From Rubrivivax sp. (lineage in GTDB: Bacteria > Pseudomonadota > Gammaproteobacteria > Burkholderiales > Burkholderiaceae_C): 52,203 nucleotides of DNA. How positions within the stretch are numbered: the first letter of the stretch is position 1; the number at the start of each line of letters is the position of its first letter. Shown here piece by piece: positions 33,663 through 42,581 of the stretch. Made by a program: the position numbers and the translations under genes. The DNA lies in contig JADYZZ010000088.1 of assembly GCA_020852865.1 (NCBI GenBank), positions 1 through 52,203 of the forward strand. The letters run 5' to 3'. Under the pieces are notes generated by a model. That model was not told where the DNA came from. It saw only the letters and a program-made list of their open reading frames with translations, and did not search any database.

Positions 33663-36076
33663 ACCGAGCCGATCCGGCACCCGGCGCGCCCGCTGCACCC
33701 GGCGGCCCCGGCATCGAGCCGACCTGGACGAGCAGCGCCAAGGACATCGTGGGCGCTTCGCTCGGGCCGGCGCGGCTGTGGTTCACGGTCGGCCACGGCA
33801 TCGTCAACGAGGTCTACTTCCCGCGCATCGACACGCCGCAGATCCGCGATCTGGGCTTCATCGTCGCCGACGACGCGGGCTTCTGGTGCGAGGTCAAGCG
33901 CCTGGATTCGTACCGGCTCGACACGCCTGCGCCCGGCATCCCGGCCGTGCGCGTGGTGCACGCGCACGAGCGCTTCACGCTCACGCTGCGCATCGTCGGC
34001 GATCCGCGCCGCGACGTGCTGCTGCTCGAGCTCGTGCTCGAAGGCGAGGCCGCGCTGCGGCCCTACGCGCTGCTGGCGCCGCACGTGGGAGGCACCGGGC
34101 ACGACAACGTCGCCGAAGTGGCGGTGCACGGCGCCCGGCGCGTGCTGCGCGCCGGGCGGCCCGAATTCGCGTCGGAATGGCTCACGCTGGCCGCGGTGGA
34201 CCCCGCGCAGCGCGACGCGCTGGGCCGCGCCGGTGCCGGCTACGTCGGCGAGACCGACGGCTGGCAGGATTTCTTCCGCCACGGCGCGATGCAGTGGCAG
34301 TACGAACGCGCCGGCCCCGGCAACGTCGCCCTCACCGGCGAGCTGCCGCGGCGCTGCGTGCTCGCGCTGGCGTTCGGGGCGAGCCCGGAAGCGGCCGCCA
34401 CGCTGGCGATCGGCGCACTGACGCAACCCTTCGACGCGCCCTGGCAGCAGCAGACCGACGACTGGCGGCGCTGGCACGCCGCGCTGGCTGCGCCCGGCAC
34501 CGCGGCCGCAACGGCGCAGGCGCGCCAGCGGCTCGAACCCGCGCTCGCCGCGCAGCTCGCCGTCTCGGCCATGGTGCTGCACGTGCACCAGGACAAGATC
34601 CACCCCGGCGCGCTGGTCGCCAGCCTCAGCGTGCCCTGGGGCAACCGGCACGACGAACGCGGCGGCTACCACCTGGTGTGGCCGCGCGACCTCGTCGAAT
34701 GCGCCGGCGCCCTGCTCGCGCTCGGCCAGCAGGCCGAGGCACGCGACGTGCTGCGCTACCTGATCGCCTCGCAGCACGCCGACGGCCACTGGAGCCAGAA
34801 CCAGTGGCTCGGCGGCAAGCCCTACTGGCAGGGCGTGCAGCTCGACGAAGCCGCCTTCCCGGTGCTGCTGGCCGCGCTGCTGGCCGAGCGCGACGCGCTC
34901 GCCGGCATCGAGGTGCGCGACATGGTGCAGCGCGCGCTCGGCTTCATCGCGCGCAACGGTCCGGCCAGCGATCAGGACCGCTGGGAGGAGGACGCCGGGG
35001 TCAACCCCTTCACGCTCGCGGTGTGCATCGCGGCGCTGGCGGCCGGCGCGGGCTTCGTCGACGCGCCGCTGCGCGACTTCGCGCTCGCGCTGGCCGACGA
35101 CTGGAACGCGCGCATCGAGGACTACACCGCGGTGCACGGCACGGCGCTGGCGCGTCGCCTGGGCGTGGCCGGCTACTACGTGCGCGTCGCGCCGCCGGCG
35201 GTGACCGCCGACACCGAGGCGCTGCACCGCTGCGTGCCGATCAAGAACCAGCTGCAGCCGATGGCGCCGCCGGCCGACGAGCAGATCAGCACCGACGCGC
35301 TGCAGCTGGTGCGCTTCGGCCTGCGCGCGGCCGACGATCCGCTCGTGCGCGACACGGTGGCCGTGATCGACGCCCTCCTGCGCGTCGCGATGCCCACCGG
35401 CATCGCCTGGCGCCGCTACAACGGCGACGGCTACGGCGAGCACGAGGACGGCAGCGCCTTCGACGGCAGCGGCTGCGGCCGGCCCTGGCCCCTGCTCGCC
35501 GGCGAACGCGGCCACTACGAGCTGCTGGCGGGCCGCGACCCGCTGCCCTATCTGCGCGCGATGGCGGCGATGGCCAGCGCCGGCGGCATGCTGCCCGAGC
35601 AGGTCTGGGATGGCGTGCCGATACCCTCCCGCAGCTTGCAGCCCGGCCGTCCGACCGGCTCGGCGATGCCGCTGGCCTGGGCGCACGCCGAGTTCGTGAA
35701 GCTGGCGCTGTCGTGCGGGCGGTCGCGGCCCAGCGACTGCCCGGCCGCCGTATGGGAGCGCTATCGCGGCCGGCGGCCCGAGCCGCGCGTGACGGTCTGG
35801 CTCGAGCAGGCGCCGGCCGCCCGCGGCTGGGCCGGCACCGATACGCTGGTCTGCCTGCACGAAGCGGCCCTGGTGCACTGGGGCGTGGACGGCTGGCGCA
35901 ACGCCGCCGACCTGGCGACGCGGCCGCTTGCCGATTCGGGCCTGCACGTGGCGCGGTTGCCCACGGCCGCACTGGCTGCCGGCCAGGCCGTCGACTTCAC
36001 CTGGCGCCGGCAGAACTCGGGCGAATGGAGCAGCACGGACCACCGTCTCGTGCTGGTTGCGACGGGCGCGCGGTAG
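33659..36076 (+). CDS. GH15 glucoamylase/glucodextranase-type glycoside hydrolase
   Basis: An 805-residue inverting glucosidase releasing glucose from alpha-glucans. The N-terminal beta domain (residues 20-275) begins SAKDIVGASLGPARLWFTVGHG. The (alpha/alpha)6 domain has HLVWPRDLVE, the general acid region DRWEEDAGVNPFT (Glu443 or Glu444) and the general base region LLAGERGHYELL (Glu616). There is no signal peptide, so it should act on internal glycogen or imported dextrins. Last gene of the gnd-zwf-pgl-kinase operon and coupled by ATGA, it supplies glucose to the preceding kinase. Confidence 0.93.
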   Translation: MNRADPAPGAPAAPGGPGIEPTWTSSAKDIVGASLGPARLWFTVGHGIVNEVYFPRIDTPQIRDLGFIVADDAGFWCEVKRLDSYRLDTPAPGIPAVRVVHAHERFTLTLRIVGDPRRDVLLLELVLEGEAALRPYALLAPHVGGTGHDNVAEVAVHGARRVLRAGRPEFASEWLTLAAVDPAQRDALGRAGAGYVGETDGWQDFFRHGAMQWQYERAGPGNVALTGELPRRCVLALAFGASPEAAATLAIGALTQPFDAPWQQQTDDWRRWHAALAAPGTAAATAQARQRLEPALAAQLAVSAMVLHVHQDKIHPGALVASLSVPWGNRHDERGGYHLVWPRDLVECAGALLALGQQAEARDVLRYLIASQHADGHWSQNQWLGGKPYWQGVQLDEAAFPVLLAALLAERDALAGIEVRDMVQRALGFIARNGPASDQDRWEEDAGVNPFTLAVCIAALAAGAGFVDAPLRDFALALADDWNARIEDYTAVHGTALARRLGVAGYYVRVAPPAVTADTEALHRCVPIKNQLQPMAPPADEQISTDALQLVRFGLRAADDPLVRDTVAVIDALLRVAMPTGIAWRRYNGDGYGEHEDGSAFDGSGCGRPWPLLAGERGHYELLAGRDPLPYLRAMAAMASAGGMLPEQVWDGVPIPSRSLQPGRPTGSAMPLAWAHAEFVKLALSCGRSRPSDCPAAVWERYRGRRPEPRVTVWLEQAPAARGWAGTDTLVCLHEAALVHWGVDGWRNAADLATRPLADSGLHVARLPTAALAAGQAVDFTWRRQNSGEWSSTDHRLVLVATGAR

Positions 36077-36123
36077 ACGGATACCCACGGCCGCAAGGCC
36101 CTGCCCGATGCGCGGCCCACGAG

Positions 36124-36150
36124 CCCGGTGGCGTCGCGCCCGCCACCGGG
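36124..36150. terminator. Hairpin between GH15 gene and convergent SDR gene
   Basis: CCCGGTGGCG, 7-base loop, CGCCACCGGG: a perfect 10-bp stem midway between two convergent stop codons (36076 and 36169). Likely a bidirectional terminator despite lacking a T-run. Confidence 0.55.
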
Positions 36151-36168
36151 GCGCCGTGCGTCGACGGG

Positions 36169-36951
36169 CTAGAACACCCCGGGATAGCCGCCGCCGTCGA
36201 TGAGGATGTTCTGCGCGGTGACGAAGCCTGCGTGCGCCGAGCACAGAAAGGCGCACAGCGCCGCGATCTCCTCCGGCCGGCCGAAGCGCCCGGCAGCATT
36301 CGTCGCCGCGCGTTCCTGCCAGATCTGCTCGAACGGCCGGCCGCTGCGCCGCGCCAGTTCATGGCCGAAGGCGATCTGCGTGTCGGTCTCGAAGATGCCC
36401 GTCAGCATCGCGTTGGCGGTGACGTTGTGGCGCACGTACGCGCGGCCGATGCCGTTCATGAACCCGGCCAGCCCCAGGCGCGGGCTCACCGAGAGCATGT
36501 GCTGCAGGCGCGGTTCCTTCACGAAGCGCGAGCTGACGGCCACGATGCGGCCGAAGCCGCGCGCCTTCATGCCTTCCACCACGGCGGTAATGAGCGCCAC
36601 CGGGGCGAACAGCATCGCGTCCATGGCGCGCAGCCAGTCGGCGCGCGACCAGGCGCGGAAATCGGGGTTCTCGTCGGGCCAGGCCCCGTTGTGCACCAGA
36701 ATGTCCGGGTCGCCGCAGGCTGCCAGCAGCGTGCTCCGGCCCGCCGCGAGCGACAGGTCCGCAGCGACCTCGCTGACGTCCACGCCATGCTCGCTGCGGA
36801 TGTCGGCGGCGAGCGCTGCCAGGGCCAAGCCATCGCGCGCGGCCAGCACGAGATGCACGCGTTCCTGCGCCAGGCGCCGCGCGATCGCCCGGCCGATGCC
36901 GCGGCTCGCACCGCACACGATGGCCGTCCTGCCTGCGATTCCCAGGTCCAT
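36169..36951 (-). CDS. Atypical SDR-family protein lacking the YxxxK motif
   Basis: A 260-residue protein with an SDR fold: cofactor loop CGASRGIGRAIARRL (residues 13-27), HNGAW in place of NNAG, and the Ser region IVAVSS (140-141). Where YxxxK should be, the sequence is SVSPR (154-158), so both catalytic Tyr and Lys are missing. The C-terminus GGGYPGVF is of the BKR-like type. This resembles the BKR-like subgroup known to deviate from the SDR tetrad. Function unknown; it may bind nucleotide without classical reduction. GGTGAGGCG precedes the ATG at 36951. Confidence 0.85.
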   Translation of the reverse strand: MDLGIAGRTAIVCGASRGIGRAIARRLAQERVHLVLAARDGLALAALAADIRSEHGVDVSEVAADLSLAAGRSTLLAACGDPDILVHNGAWPDENPDFRAWSRADWLRAMDAMLFAPVALITAVVEGMKARGFGRIVAVSSRFVKEPRLQHMLSVSPRLGLAGFMNGIGRAYVRHNVTANAMLTGIFETDTQIAFGHELARRSGRPFEQIWQERAATNAAGRFGRPEEIAALCAFLCSAHAGFVTAQNILIDGGGYPGVF

Positions 36952-37094
36952 CGCCTCACCCCGCGACGGTCGCCGCGCGCAGCGGATGACGGCGATCGGG
37001 GCCGAAGATGCTCGAACGGCGCGCGCCCGGGCCGGCTGGGCGGCCGTTGCGCCTGTGCGGACGCGCATCGGGCGTGATCCGCCTCTTCACAGGC

Positions 37095-38405
37095 TCACTC
37101 GAAGTTCTTCAGCAGCGGCCCGACCCAGGGCTCGGCGTAGTGCCCGAGCAGCAGGCCTGCGAGCCCGGCCGCCGCGATGCACAGCATCGACAGCGCGAGC
37201 CGCCGGATCAGCGCGGTGCTGCGCGAGCGCAGCACGAACGACAGGCTGAACACGACGCTCGTGAACGACGCCAGCACCGCACCCACGCCGGCCGTGGCCG
37301 GGGCGATGCTGCCCTGCGCGGCGAGCGCCGCCGCGGCGGCGACGGCGCTGGCGCTGGACAGCAGGCCGCCGGCGATGCTGACGAAGTAGAAGCCCGCGTC
37401 GCCGAACTCGCGCTGCGTGAGCGCGCCCAGCGCGTGCAGCAGCATGAAGATCACGCCGTACTTGAGCGCCTGCGGCAGCGAGAACGGCATGTCGAGGTGG
37501 ATCTCGGCAGGCGCGCCGGCGTCGCTCTGGCGACCGCGCCGCTGACTCAGTGCCACCAGCAGGCCGCCCACGCCCAGCATCAGCACGAACGCCGAGAACG
37601 CCCGCGCCAGCGCCAGCGGCGCGAGGATCAGCAGCAGCGCTGCGTTGCGCACGATCATCGCGCCGACCGCGAGCACGATGCCGCGGTAGGCCGTGCCGAC
37701 GTACGCCGCGCCCACTTCGCGCACGCGCTCGACGAGCTCGATCACCGTGAAGTTGCTGTTGATCAGCCCGCCGAAGAAGCCCGACAGCTCGGTGCCGCGC
37801 GTGCCGTACATCTTCCACAGCACGTAGTTGAAGAAGCCGATGCCGGCGATCAGGATCACCGCCACCCAGGCCGTGCGCGGCTCGACCAGGCGCCAGGGCC
37901 CGACCGCGCCCTCGGGCAGCGCCGGGTAGATCACGATCGCCAGCACCGCGAGCAGGATGGCCGAGCGGATCTCGCCCTCGGAGAATCCGGTCGACAGGTC
38001 GGCCAGGCGCTCCTTCCAGGCCAGCAGCGCGGTGGTGATGACCATCACCGCCGCCGGCGCGATGGTCTGCCCGAGCCCGCACAGGATGCCGGCCATCGCC
38101 GTCACCATCATCGCCGCCGAGGTGGTGAGCTCGGTGCCCTGGTTGGCGCGCAGCGACGAGATGTTGAGGATCGCCACCAGCAAGCCGGTGAGCGCCAGCG
38201 TCGCCAGCCCGTAGGCGACGCCGAGCGCGCCGCCGATCGTGCCGAGCAGGCAGATGAAGCCGAAGGTGCGCAGCCCGGCCTCCTTGCCGCGGCGCTCGCG
38301 CTCCAGCCCGATCAGCAGGCCGAGCGCCAGCCCGAGCGCGAGGCGCATCAGGATCTGCGTGTAGGGCCAGCTGCCCGAAGGCAGCAGGGCCGCGCCTTCG
38401 GTCAT
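37095..38405 (-). CDS. MgtC/DUF4010 family integral membrane protein
   Basis: A 436-residue polytopic protein with about twelve hydrophobic segments. The N-terminal third is MgtC/SapB-like: LALGLLIGLERERRGKEAG then LRTFGFICLLG. The C-terminal two thirds match DUF4010 (FFGGLINSNFTVIEL, YVGTAYRGIVLAVGAM). The role is unproven; a transport or magnesium-related function is only suggested by the MgtC half. Its start overlaps the stop of the DUF2945 gene (ATGA). Confidence 0.88.
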   Translation of the reverse strand: MTEGAALLPSGSWPYTQILMRLALGLALGLLIGLERERRGKEAGLRTFGFICLLGTIGGALGVAYGLATLALTGLLVAILNISSLRANQGTELTTSAAMMVTAMAGILCGLGQTIAPAAVMVITTALLAWKERLADLSTGFSEGEIRSAILLAVLAIVIYPALPEGAVGPWRLVEPRTAWVAVILIAGIGFFNYVLWKMYGTRGTELSGFFGGLINSNFTVIELVERVREVGAAYVGTAYRGIVLAVGAMIVRNAALLLILAPLALARAFSAFVLMLGVGGLLVALSQRRGRQSDAGAPAEIHLDMPFSLPQALKYGVIFMLLHALGALTQREFGDAGFYFVSIAGGLLSSASAVAAAAALAAQGSIAPATAGVGAVLASFTSVVFSLSFVLRSRSTALIRRLALSMLCIAAAGLAGLLLGHYAEPWVGPLLKNFE

Positions 38406-38704
38406 CGCGCTCGCCTCGCGGCGGGCGGCGCCGCGGCCGCATCGGGCAGCGCCGCGGCCGCGCCGCCGCGCCGCCCGCGTTGCACGAGCGTCAGCGCGCG
38501 CCCCTTGTGCATCGCGACATGGTCGCTGCGGTCGCTCTGGATCTCGTACTGCGGATCGTCGGCGCTGCAGTGATGCAGACAGCCCTTGTACATCGTGTCC
38601 TGCGTGTGCACGCGCACGATGACGCCGCTCACGCTGCCGGCTTCGGAGTTCCAGCGCACCCGGTCGCCGACGCGAAAGCGCGCCGCGCTCGCGCCGGCGT
38701 TCAT
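38402..38704 (-). CDS. DUF2945/HVA1 family small protein
   Basis: About 100 residues with an SH3/Tudor-like domain: FRVGDRVRWNSEAGSVSGVI, VHTQDTMYKG, PQYEIQSDRS and HVAMHKGRALTLV. Members are small, uncharacterised cytosolic proteins. The tail is Ala/Arg rich. I use the ATG at 38704 (MNAGASAARF) with GAGGCGG upstream; an open frame extends to 38782. Coupled to the downstream DUF4010 gene. Confidence 0.85.
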   Translation of the reverse strand: MNAGASAARFRVGDRVRWNSEAGSVSGVIVRVHTQDTMYKGCLHHCSADDPQYEIQSDRSDHVAMHKGRALTLVQRGRRGGAAAALPDAAAAPPAARRAR

Positions 38705-38808
38705 CGCCGCCTCGCTGCGCACCGGCATGACGGCGACGCGGGAATCGCCCGGCGCGTCGACAGCGCCGGGCGGCCCTGCCAAGATGCTGACATGCCGGGG
38801 AGCCTACC

Positions 38809-39204
38809 ATGACCATCCGCGTCGTCAGACTGGGCAGCACGCGCGCCGCCGACGAGGGTCTGCGCATCGGCACGGTGCGTCGGCCGCCGCGCGGCGTGCC
38901 GAAGTCCGAGTTCGCCAGCCGCGACTGGTACGACGTGTGGTTCCCGACGCTCGCACCGAGCCCGGCGACGATCGCGCAGGCGCACGCCGCGCGCAGCGAG
39001 GCCGACTGGCGCGCGTTCGCCAAAGCCTACCGCCACGAGATGACGGCGCCCGAGGCGACGCACGCGCTGGACTTGCTGGCCGCGCTGTCGCGGCAGACGG
39101 ATCTCACGGTCGGCTGCTACTGCGAACGCCCCGAGCATTGCCATCGCTCGACGCTCGCCGCGCTGCTGCGCGAGCGCGGCGCCGAGGTCGACGAGCGCAG
39201 CTGA
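38809..39204 (+). CDS. DUF488 family protein
   Basis: A 131-residue protein with the DUF488 hallmarks: IGTVRRPPRGVPKSEFASRD near the N-terminus, WYDVWFPTLAPS, and the Cys/His cluster LTVGCYCERPEHCHRSTLAA toward the end. Function unknown. Divergent from the DUF2945 gene with a 104-bp gap; a strong hairpin follows its stop. Confidence 0.88.
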   Translation: MTIRVVRLGSTRAADEGLRIGTVRRPPRGVPKSEFASRDWYDVWFPTLAPSPATIAQAHAARSEADWRAFAKAYRHEMTAPEATHALDLLAALSRQTDLTVGCYCERPEHCHRSTLAALLRERGAEVDERS

Positions 39205-39205
39205 G

Positions 39206-39234
39206 GCGGCCCGCCGGGCGCGCCGGCGGGCCGC
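39206..39234. terminator. Strong hairpin between DUF488 gene and convergent dctM
   Basis: GCGGCCCGCCGG, loop GCGCG, CCGGCGGGCCGC: a perfect 12-bp stem in the 39-bp space between two convergent stop codons. Probably a shared terminator. Confidence 0.6.
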
Positions 39235-39243
39235 GCGCAGCCG

Positions 39244-40527
39244 CTACAGCATGCCCAGCGCGCGCGGCAGCATGAGCGACAGCGGCGGCCAGTAGGTGAC
39301 GATGACGAGGAAGACCAGCATCGTCAGCAGCCAGGGCCAGACCGCCACCGTGAGTTCGGTGATGCCCATCTTCGTGATCCCGGACGAGACGTACAGGTTC
39401 AGCCCGACCGGCGGGTGGCACATGCCGACTTCCATGTTCACCACCATCAGGATGCCGAAGTGGATGGGGTCGATGCCGAGCTTGACGGCGATCGGGAACA
39501 GGATCGGCGCCAGGATCAGCACGATCGACGAGGGCTCCATGAAGTTGCCCGCGGCCAGCAGCAGCACGTTGGCGATGAGCAGGAAGCCGATCACGCCCAC
39601 GCCGGTGCCGATCATCGCGTCGGCCATCGCCTGCGGGATGTTCTCGTGCGTCATCAGGAACGAGAACAGCACCGCGTTGGTGATGATGTAGAGCAGCATC
39701 GCGCTCATGTTGGCCGAGGACAGCAGCACGCGCGGCACGTCGGCGAGGCGCAGGTCCTTGTAGATGAACACGGCGGCGATGAAGGCCCACACCGCGCTCA
39801 CCGCCGCGGCCTCGGTCGGCGTGAACATGCCCGAGTAGATGCCGCCCATCACGATGACGATGAGCAGCAGGCCCCAGATCGATTCGCGCAAGGCCTTGAA
39901 GCGCTCGCCCCAGGTGGCGCGCGGCAGGCGCGGGTAGTCGTTCTTGCGCGCGCGGTACCAGGTCGTCAGGCCGAGCATCGTGGCGAGCATGATGCCGGGC
40001 AGCACGCCGGCCATGAACAGCGCGCCGACCGAGGTGCTGGTCGACACCGAGTACATGACCATCACGATCGACGGCGGGATCAGGATGCCGAGCGCGCCCG
40101 AGGTCGTGATCACGCCGGCGCCGAAGCGCTTGGGAAAGCCCGCCTTGACCATGGCCGGCATCAGGATCGAGCCGATCGCCACCACCGTGGCCGGCGACGA
40201 GCCCGACACCGCCGCGAACAGCGCGCAGGCGAGGACGCCGCCCAGGCCCAGGCCGCCGTGCCAGTGCCCCACCATCGAGGTGGCGAAGCGGATCATCCGC
40301 TTGGCCACGCCGCCGTGCGTGAGGAAGTTGCCGGCCAGGATGAAGAACGGGATCGCCATGATCTCGAACTTCTCGATGCCGGTGAACAGCTTCAGGGCCA
40401 CCGACTCGATCGGCACCTGCGTCATCGTGAACAGGAAGGTGAGCACGGTGAGGCCGAGCGAGATCGAGATCGGCATGCCGGTGAGCATCAGCACCAGCAG
40501 CAGCACGAAGATGATCGCGGTGTTCAT
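39244..40527 (-). CDS. dctM: TRAP transporter large permease DctM
   Basis: A 427-residue, about twelve-helix membrane subunit of a tripartite ATP-independent periplasmic transporter, using the sodium gradient to import a carboxylate. Signatures: FEIMAIPFFILAGNFLTHGG, AAVSGSSPATVVAIGSI, SGALGILIPPSIVMVMY, GMFTPTEAAAV and MEVGMCHPPVGLNLYV. The start overlaps the dctQ stop as ATGA. Last gene of dctP-Q-M. Confidence 0.95.
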   Translation of the reverse strand: MNTAIIFVLLLVLMLTGMPISISLGLTVLTFLFTMTQVPIESVALKLFTGIEKFEIMAIPFFILAGNFLTHGGVAKRMIRFATSMVGHWHGGLGLGGVLACALFAAVSGSSPATVVAIGSILMPAMVKAGFPKRFGAGVITTSGALGILIPPSIVMVMYSVSTSTSVGALFMAGVLPGIMLATMLGLTTWYRARKNDYPRLPRATWGERFKALRESIWGLLLIVIVMGGIYSGMFTPTEAAAVSAVWAFIAAVFIYKDLRLADVPRVLLSSANMSAMLLYIITNAVLFSFLMTHENIPQAMADAMIGTGVGVIGFLLIANVLLLAAGNFMEPSSIVLILAPILFPIAVKLGIDPIHFGILMVVNMEVGMCHPPVGLNLYVSSGITKMGITELTVAVWPWLLTMLVFLVIVTYWPPLSLMLPRALGML

Positions 40528-41252
40528 GGCTTGGCGCTCCCGTCGTCGGCCGCGCCGCGCGCGTCGCGCCCGGAGTCGTCGAGCTCGCGCGGATGCAGAT
40601 CGTCGTCCATGCGGTAGATGCGGTCCTCCTGCCCCGGCTGGTTCATCGGCGGCGGCGGCGCCTCCTCCTCGAGCCCTTCGACATGGCCGTGATCGTGATG
40701 CGGCAGCTCGCCGGTGCGCGCGAAGCTCCACGCCACCTGCAGGAAGCGCAGGCACATCAGACCCGAGCCGAGCGGAATCGCCGAATACACGGTCCAGGTC
40801 GGCCATTCGAGATCGGGCGTGGTCGGCCCTTCGGGCAGGTCGCCGGTGCCCAGGCCGAGCGCCTTGAAGATCGCGTAATGCGCGCCGTTCTCCCAGACGA
40901 AGGTGGCGCCGAGCACGGCCACGATGCCGGTGAAGAAGGCGCCGGCCAGCAACCCGAAGACGATGACGGGCTTGCGCCGGCGGTCGCTCAGGCGGTTGAT
41001 CAGCACGTCGACGCCGACGTGGATGCCGGTGCGCACGCCGTAGGCGGCGCCGAACTTGGCCATCCAGACGAACATGATGATGCACAGCTCCTGCGCCCAG
41101 CCGAAGTGCAGGCTCAGCAGCCAGTCCTGCACGCCGGGGATCGCGTGGCCCGAGGCGTAGCGGTGCAGCACCGCCACGAAGATGATCACCGTGGCCGCGC
41201 CCATGAGGAAGGTGATCAGCCATTCCTCCAGGTGGTCCAGCACCTTCAGCAT
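40524..41252 (-). CDS. dctQ: TRAP transporter small permease DctQ
   Basis: A 242-residue small membrane subunit with four helices (about 12-35, 60-80, 95-120, 155-180) and the usual WAQELCIIMFVWMAKFGAAY and RTGIHVGVDVL segments. It carries an unusual 55-residue hydrophilic tail containing LPHHDHGHVEGLEEEAPPPP, His/Asp/Glu rich, absent from most DctQ proteins. It follows dctP after a 96-bp gap that holds a small GC-rich hairpin (41280-41296), which may lower permease expression relative to the binding protein. Confidence 0.92.
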   Translation of the reverse strand: MLKVLDHLEEWLITFLMGAATVIIFVAVLHRYASGHAIPGVQDWLLSLHFGWAQELCIIMFVWMAKFGAAYGVRTGIHVGVDVLINRLSDRRRKPVIVFGLLAGAFFTGIVAVLGATFVWENGAHYAIFKALGLGTGDLPEGPTTPDLEWPTWTVYSAIPLGSGLMCLRFLQVAWSFARTGELPHHDHGHVEGLEEEAPPPPMNQPGQEDRIYRMDDDLHPRELDDSGRDARGAADDGSAKP

Positions 41253-41348
41253 CGTCGACTCCCCCCTTCGTGCCAGGCCGCCCGCAGGCAGCGGGCAGGC
41301 CGGGCCGGCCGCCGATCGTGCCGGCGGGCCGCGTGCACCCGCTCGCTC

Positions 41349-42368
41349 TTACAGCTTGCTCGGGTCGAAGCCGGTCTCCTTGTACACGGCGTCGATCGTC
41401 TCCTTGCCGATGCGCGACTCCATCTCCTTGTGCACCTTCACGAGCGCCTTCTTCAGCGCCTGGCGTTCGGCCGCGGTGGGCGTGTGGACCTGCGTCTTGC
41501 CCGAGGCCTTCACCTTGGCCAGCGCGTCGTCGTTCTCCTCCTTGGCGATCTTGTTGGCGTAGTCGGTCGCCTCCCGCATCGCCTGCTCGAGCTGGCCGCG
41601 CACGTCCGCCGGCAGGCCGTCCCAGAACTTCTTGTTCGTGATGACCGCGTAGCCGAGGTAGCCGTGGTCGGTGAGCGACAGGTGCTTCTGCACCTCGTGC
41701 ATCTTCTGCGTGTACAGGTTCGAGATCGGGTTCTCGGTGCCGTCGACGACGCCGGTCTGCAGCGCCTGGTAAACCTCGGAGAAGGCCATCACCTGCGGGA
41801 TTGCGTTGAGCGCGCGGATCTCGGCTTCGAGCACCTTGCTCGACTGGATGCGCATCTTCAGGCCCTTGTAGTCCTCGGGCATCTTGAGCGGCCGGTTGGC
41901 GCTGAAGGACTTGAAGCCGTTGTCCCAGTAGGCCAGGCCGCGGATGCCCTTGGGCTCGAGCTTGGCGAGCAGCTGCTTGCCCACCGGTCCGGCGGTGACC
42001 TTGTGCAGCTCGGCGTAGCTGTCGAACAGGTACGGCAGGTCGAAGGCCTCGAACTCCTTGACGCCGATCGGCCCGAACTTGGCCAGCGAGGGCGCGAGCA
42101 GCTGCACCGCGCCGAGCTGCATCGCCTCGAGCTCCTCCTTGTCCTTGTACAGCGTCGAGTTGGCGTAGACCTCGACCTTGACCTTGCCGCCGGTGAGCTC
42201 GCCGGCGCGCTTGGCGAAGAACTCGGAGGCCTTGCCCTTGGGCGTGTCGTTGGCAACGACGTGGCTGAACTTGACGACGATCGGGCCCTGCGCACGCGTG
42301 ACGACGTGCGGCAGCGACGCGAGCGCGGCGGCTCCGGCGAAGATCAGGGGGCGGCGGGCGATGCTCAT
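41349..42368 (-). CDS. dctP: TRAP transporter substrate-binding protein DctP
   Basis: A 339-residue periplasmic binding protein. Signal peptide: MSIARRPLIFAGAAALASLP, cleaved near TRAQG. DctP-family features include IVVKFSHVVANDTPKGKAS, GLKMRIQSSKVLEAEIRAL (the Arg that clamps a ligand carboxylate) and VYQALQTGVVDGTENPISN. AGGAGA precedes the ATG. It is divergent from the gntR operon, so its acid ligand is probably the inducing substrate of that catabolic operon. Confidence 0.95.
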   Translation of the reverse strand: MSIARRPLIFAGAAALASLPHVVTRAQGPIVVKFSHVVANDTPKGKASEFFAKRAGELTGGKVKVEVYANSTLYKDKEELEAMQLGAVQLLAPSLAKFGPIGVKEFEAFDLPYLFDSYAELHKVTAGPVGKQLLAKLEPKGIRGLAYWDNGFKSFSANRPLKMPEDYKGLKMRIQSSKVLEAEIRALNAIPQVMAFSEVYQALQTGVVDGTENPISNLYTQKMHEVQKHLSLTDHGYLGYAVITNKKFWDGLPADVRGQLEQAMREATDYANKIAKEENDDALAKVKASGKTQVHTPTAAERQALKKALVKVHKEMESRIGKETIDAVYKETGFDPSKL

Positions 42369-42536
42369 GCGGGTCTCCTGGGGTCGTGGATCGATCGAGG
42401 GTCGGGCGAGCGACCGGCCGCGCGATTGTCCGGCCGCCGTGCGCGCCTCGCCACCTGTGGATTCCCGCAGTCCGCCGCCGCCGCCGGCCGCGCCGGCGGA
42501 CCGAGGGATTGGACCGACTTGACGCCCGGCGTTCGA

Positions 42537-42544
42537 TGTATACA
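42537..42544. promoter_or_regulatory. Candidate GntR/FCD operator
   Basis: TGTATACA, a perfect palindrome in the dctP-gntR divergent region, 38 bp before the gntR ATG and within AT-richer DNA. FadR-subfamily regulators bind short TNGTNNNACNA-like palindromes, which it fits. It overlaps a likely -10 region. Confidence 0.5.
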
Positions 42545-42581
42545 GTGTCCAGAGTCCCGATCCTGCGATGCGGCCGGCCCG

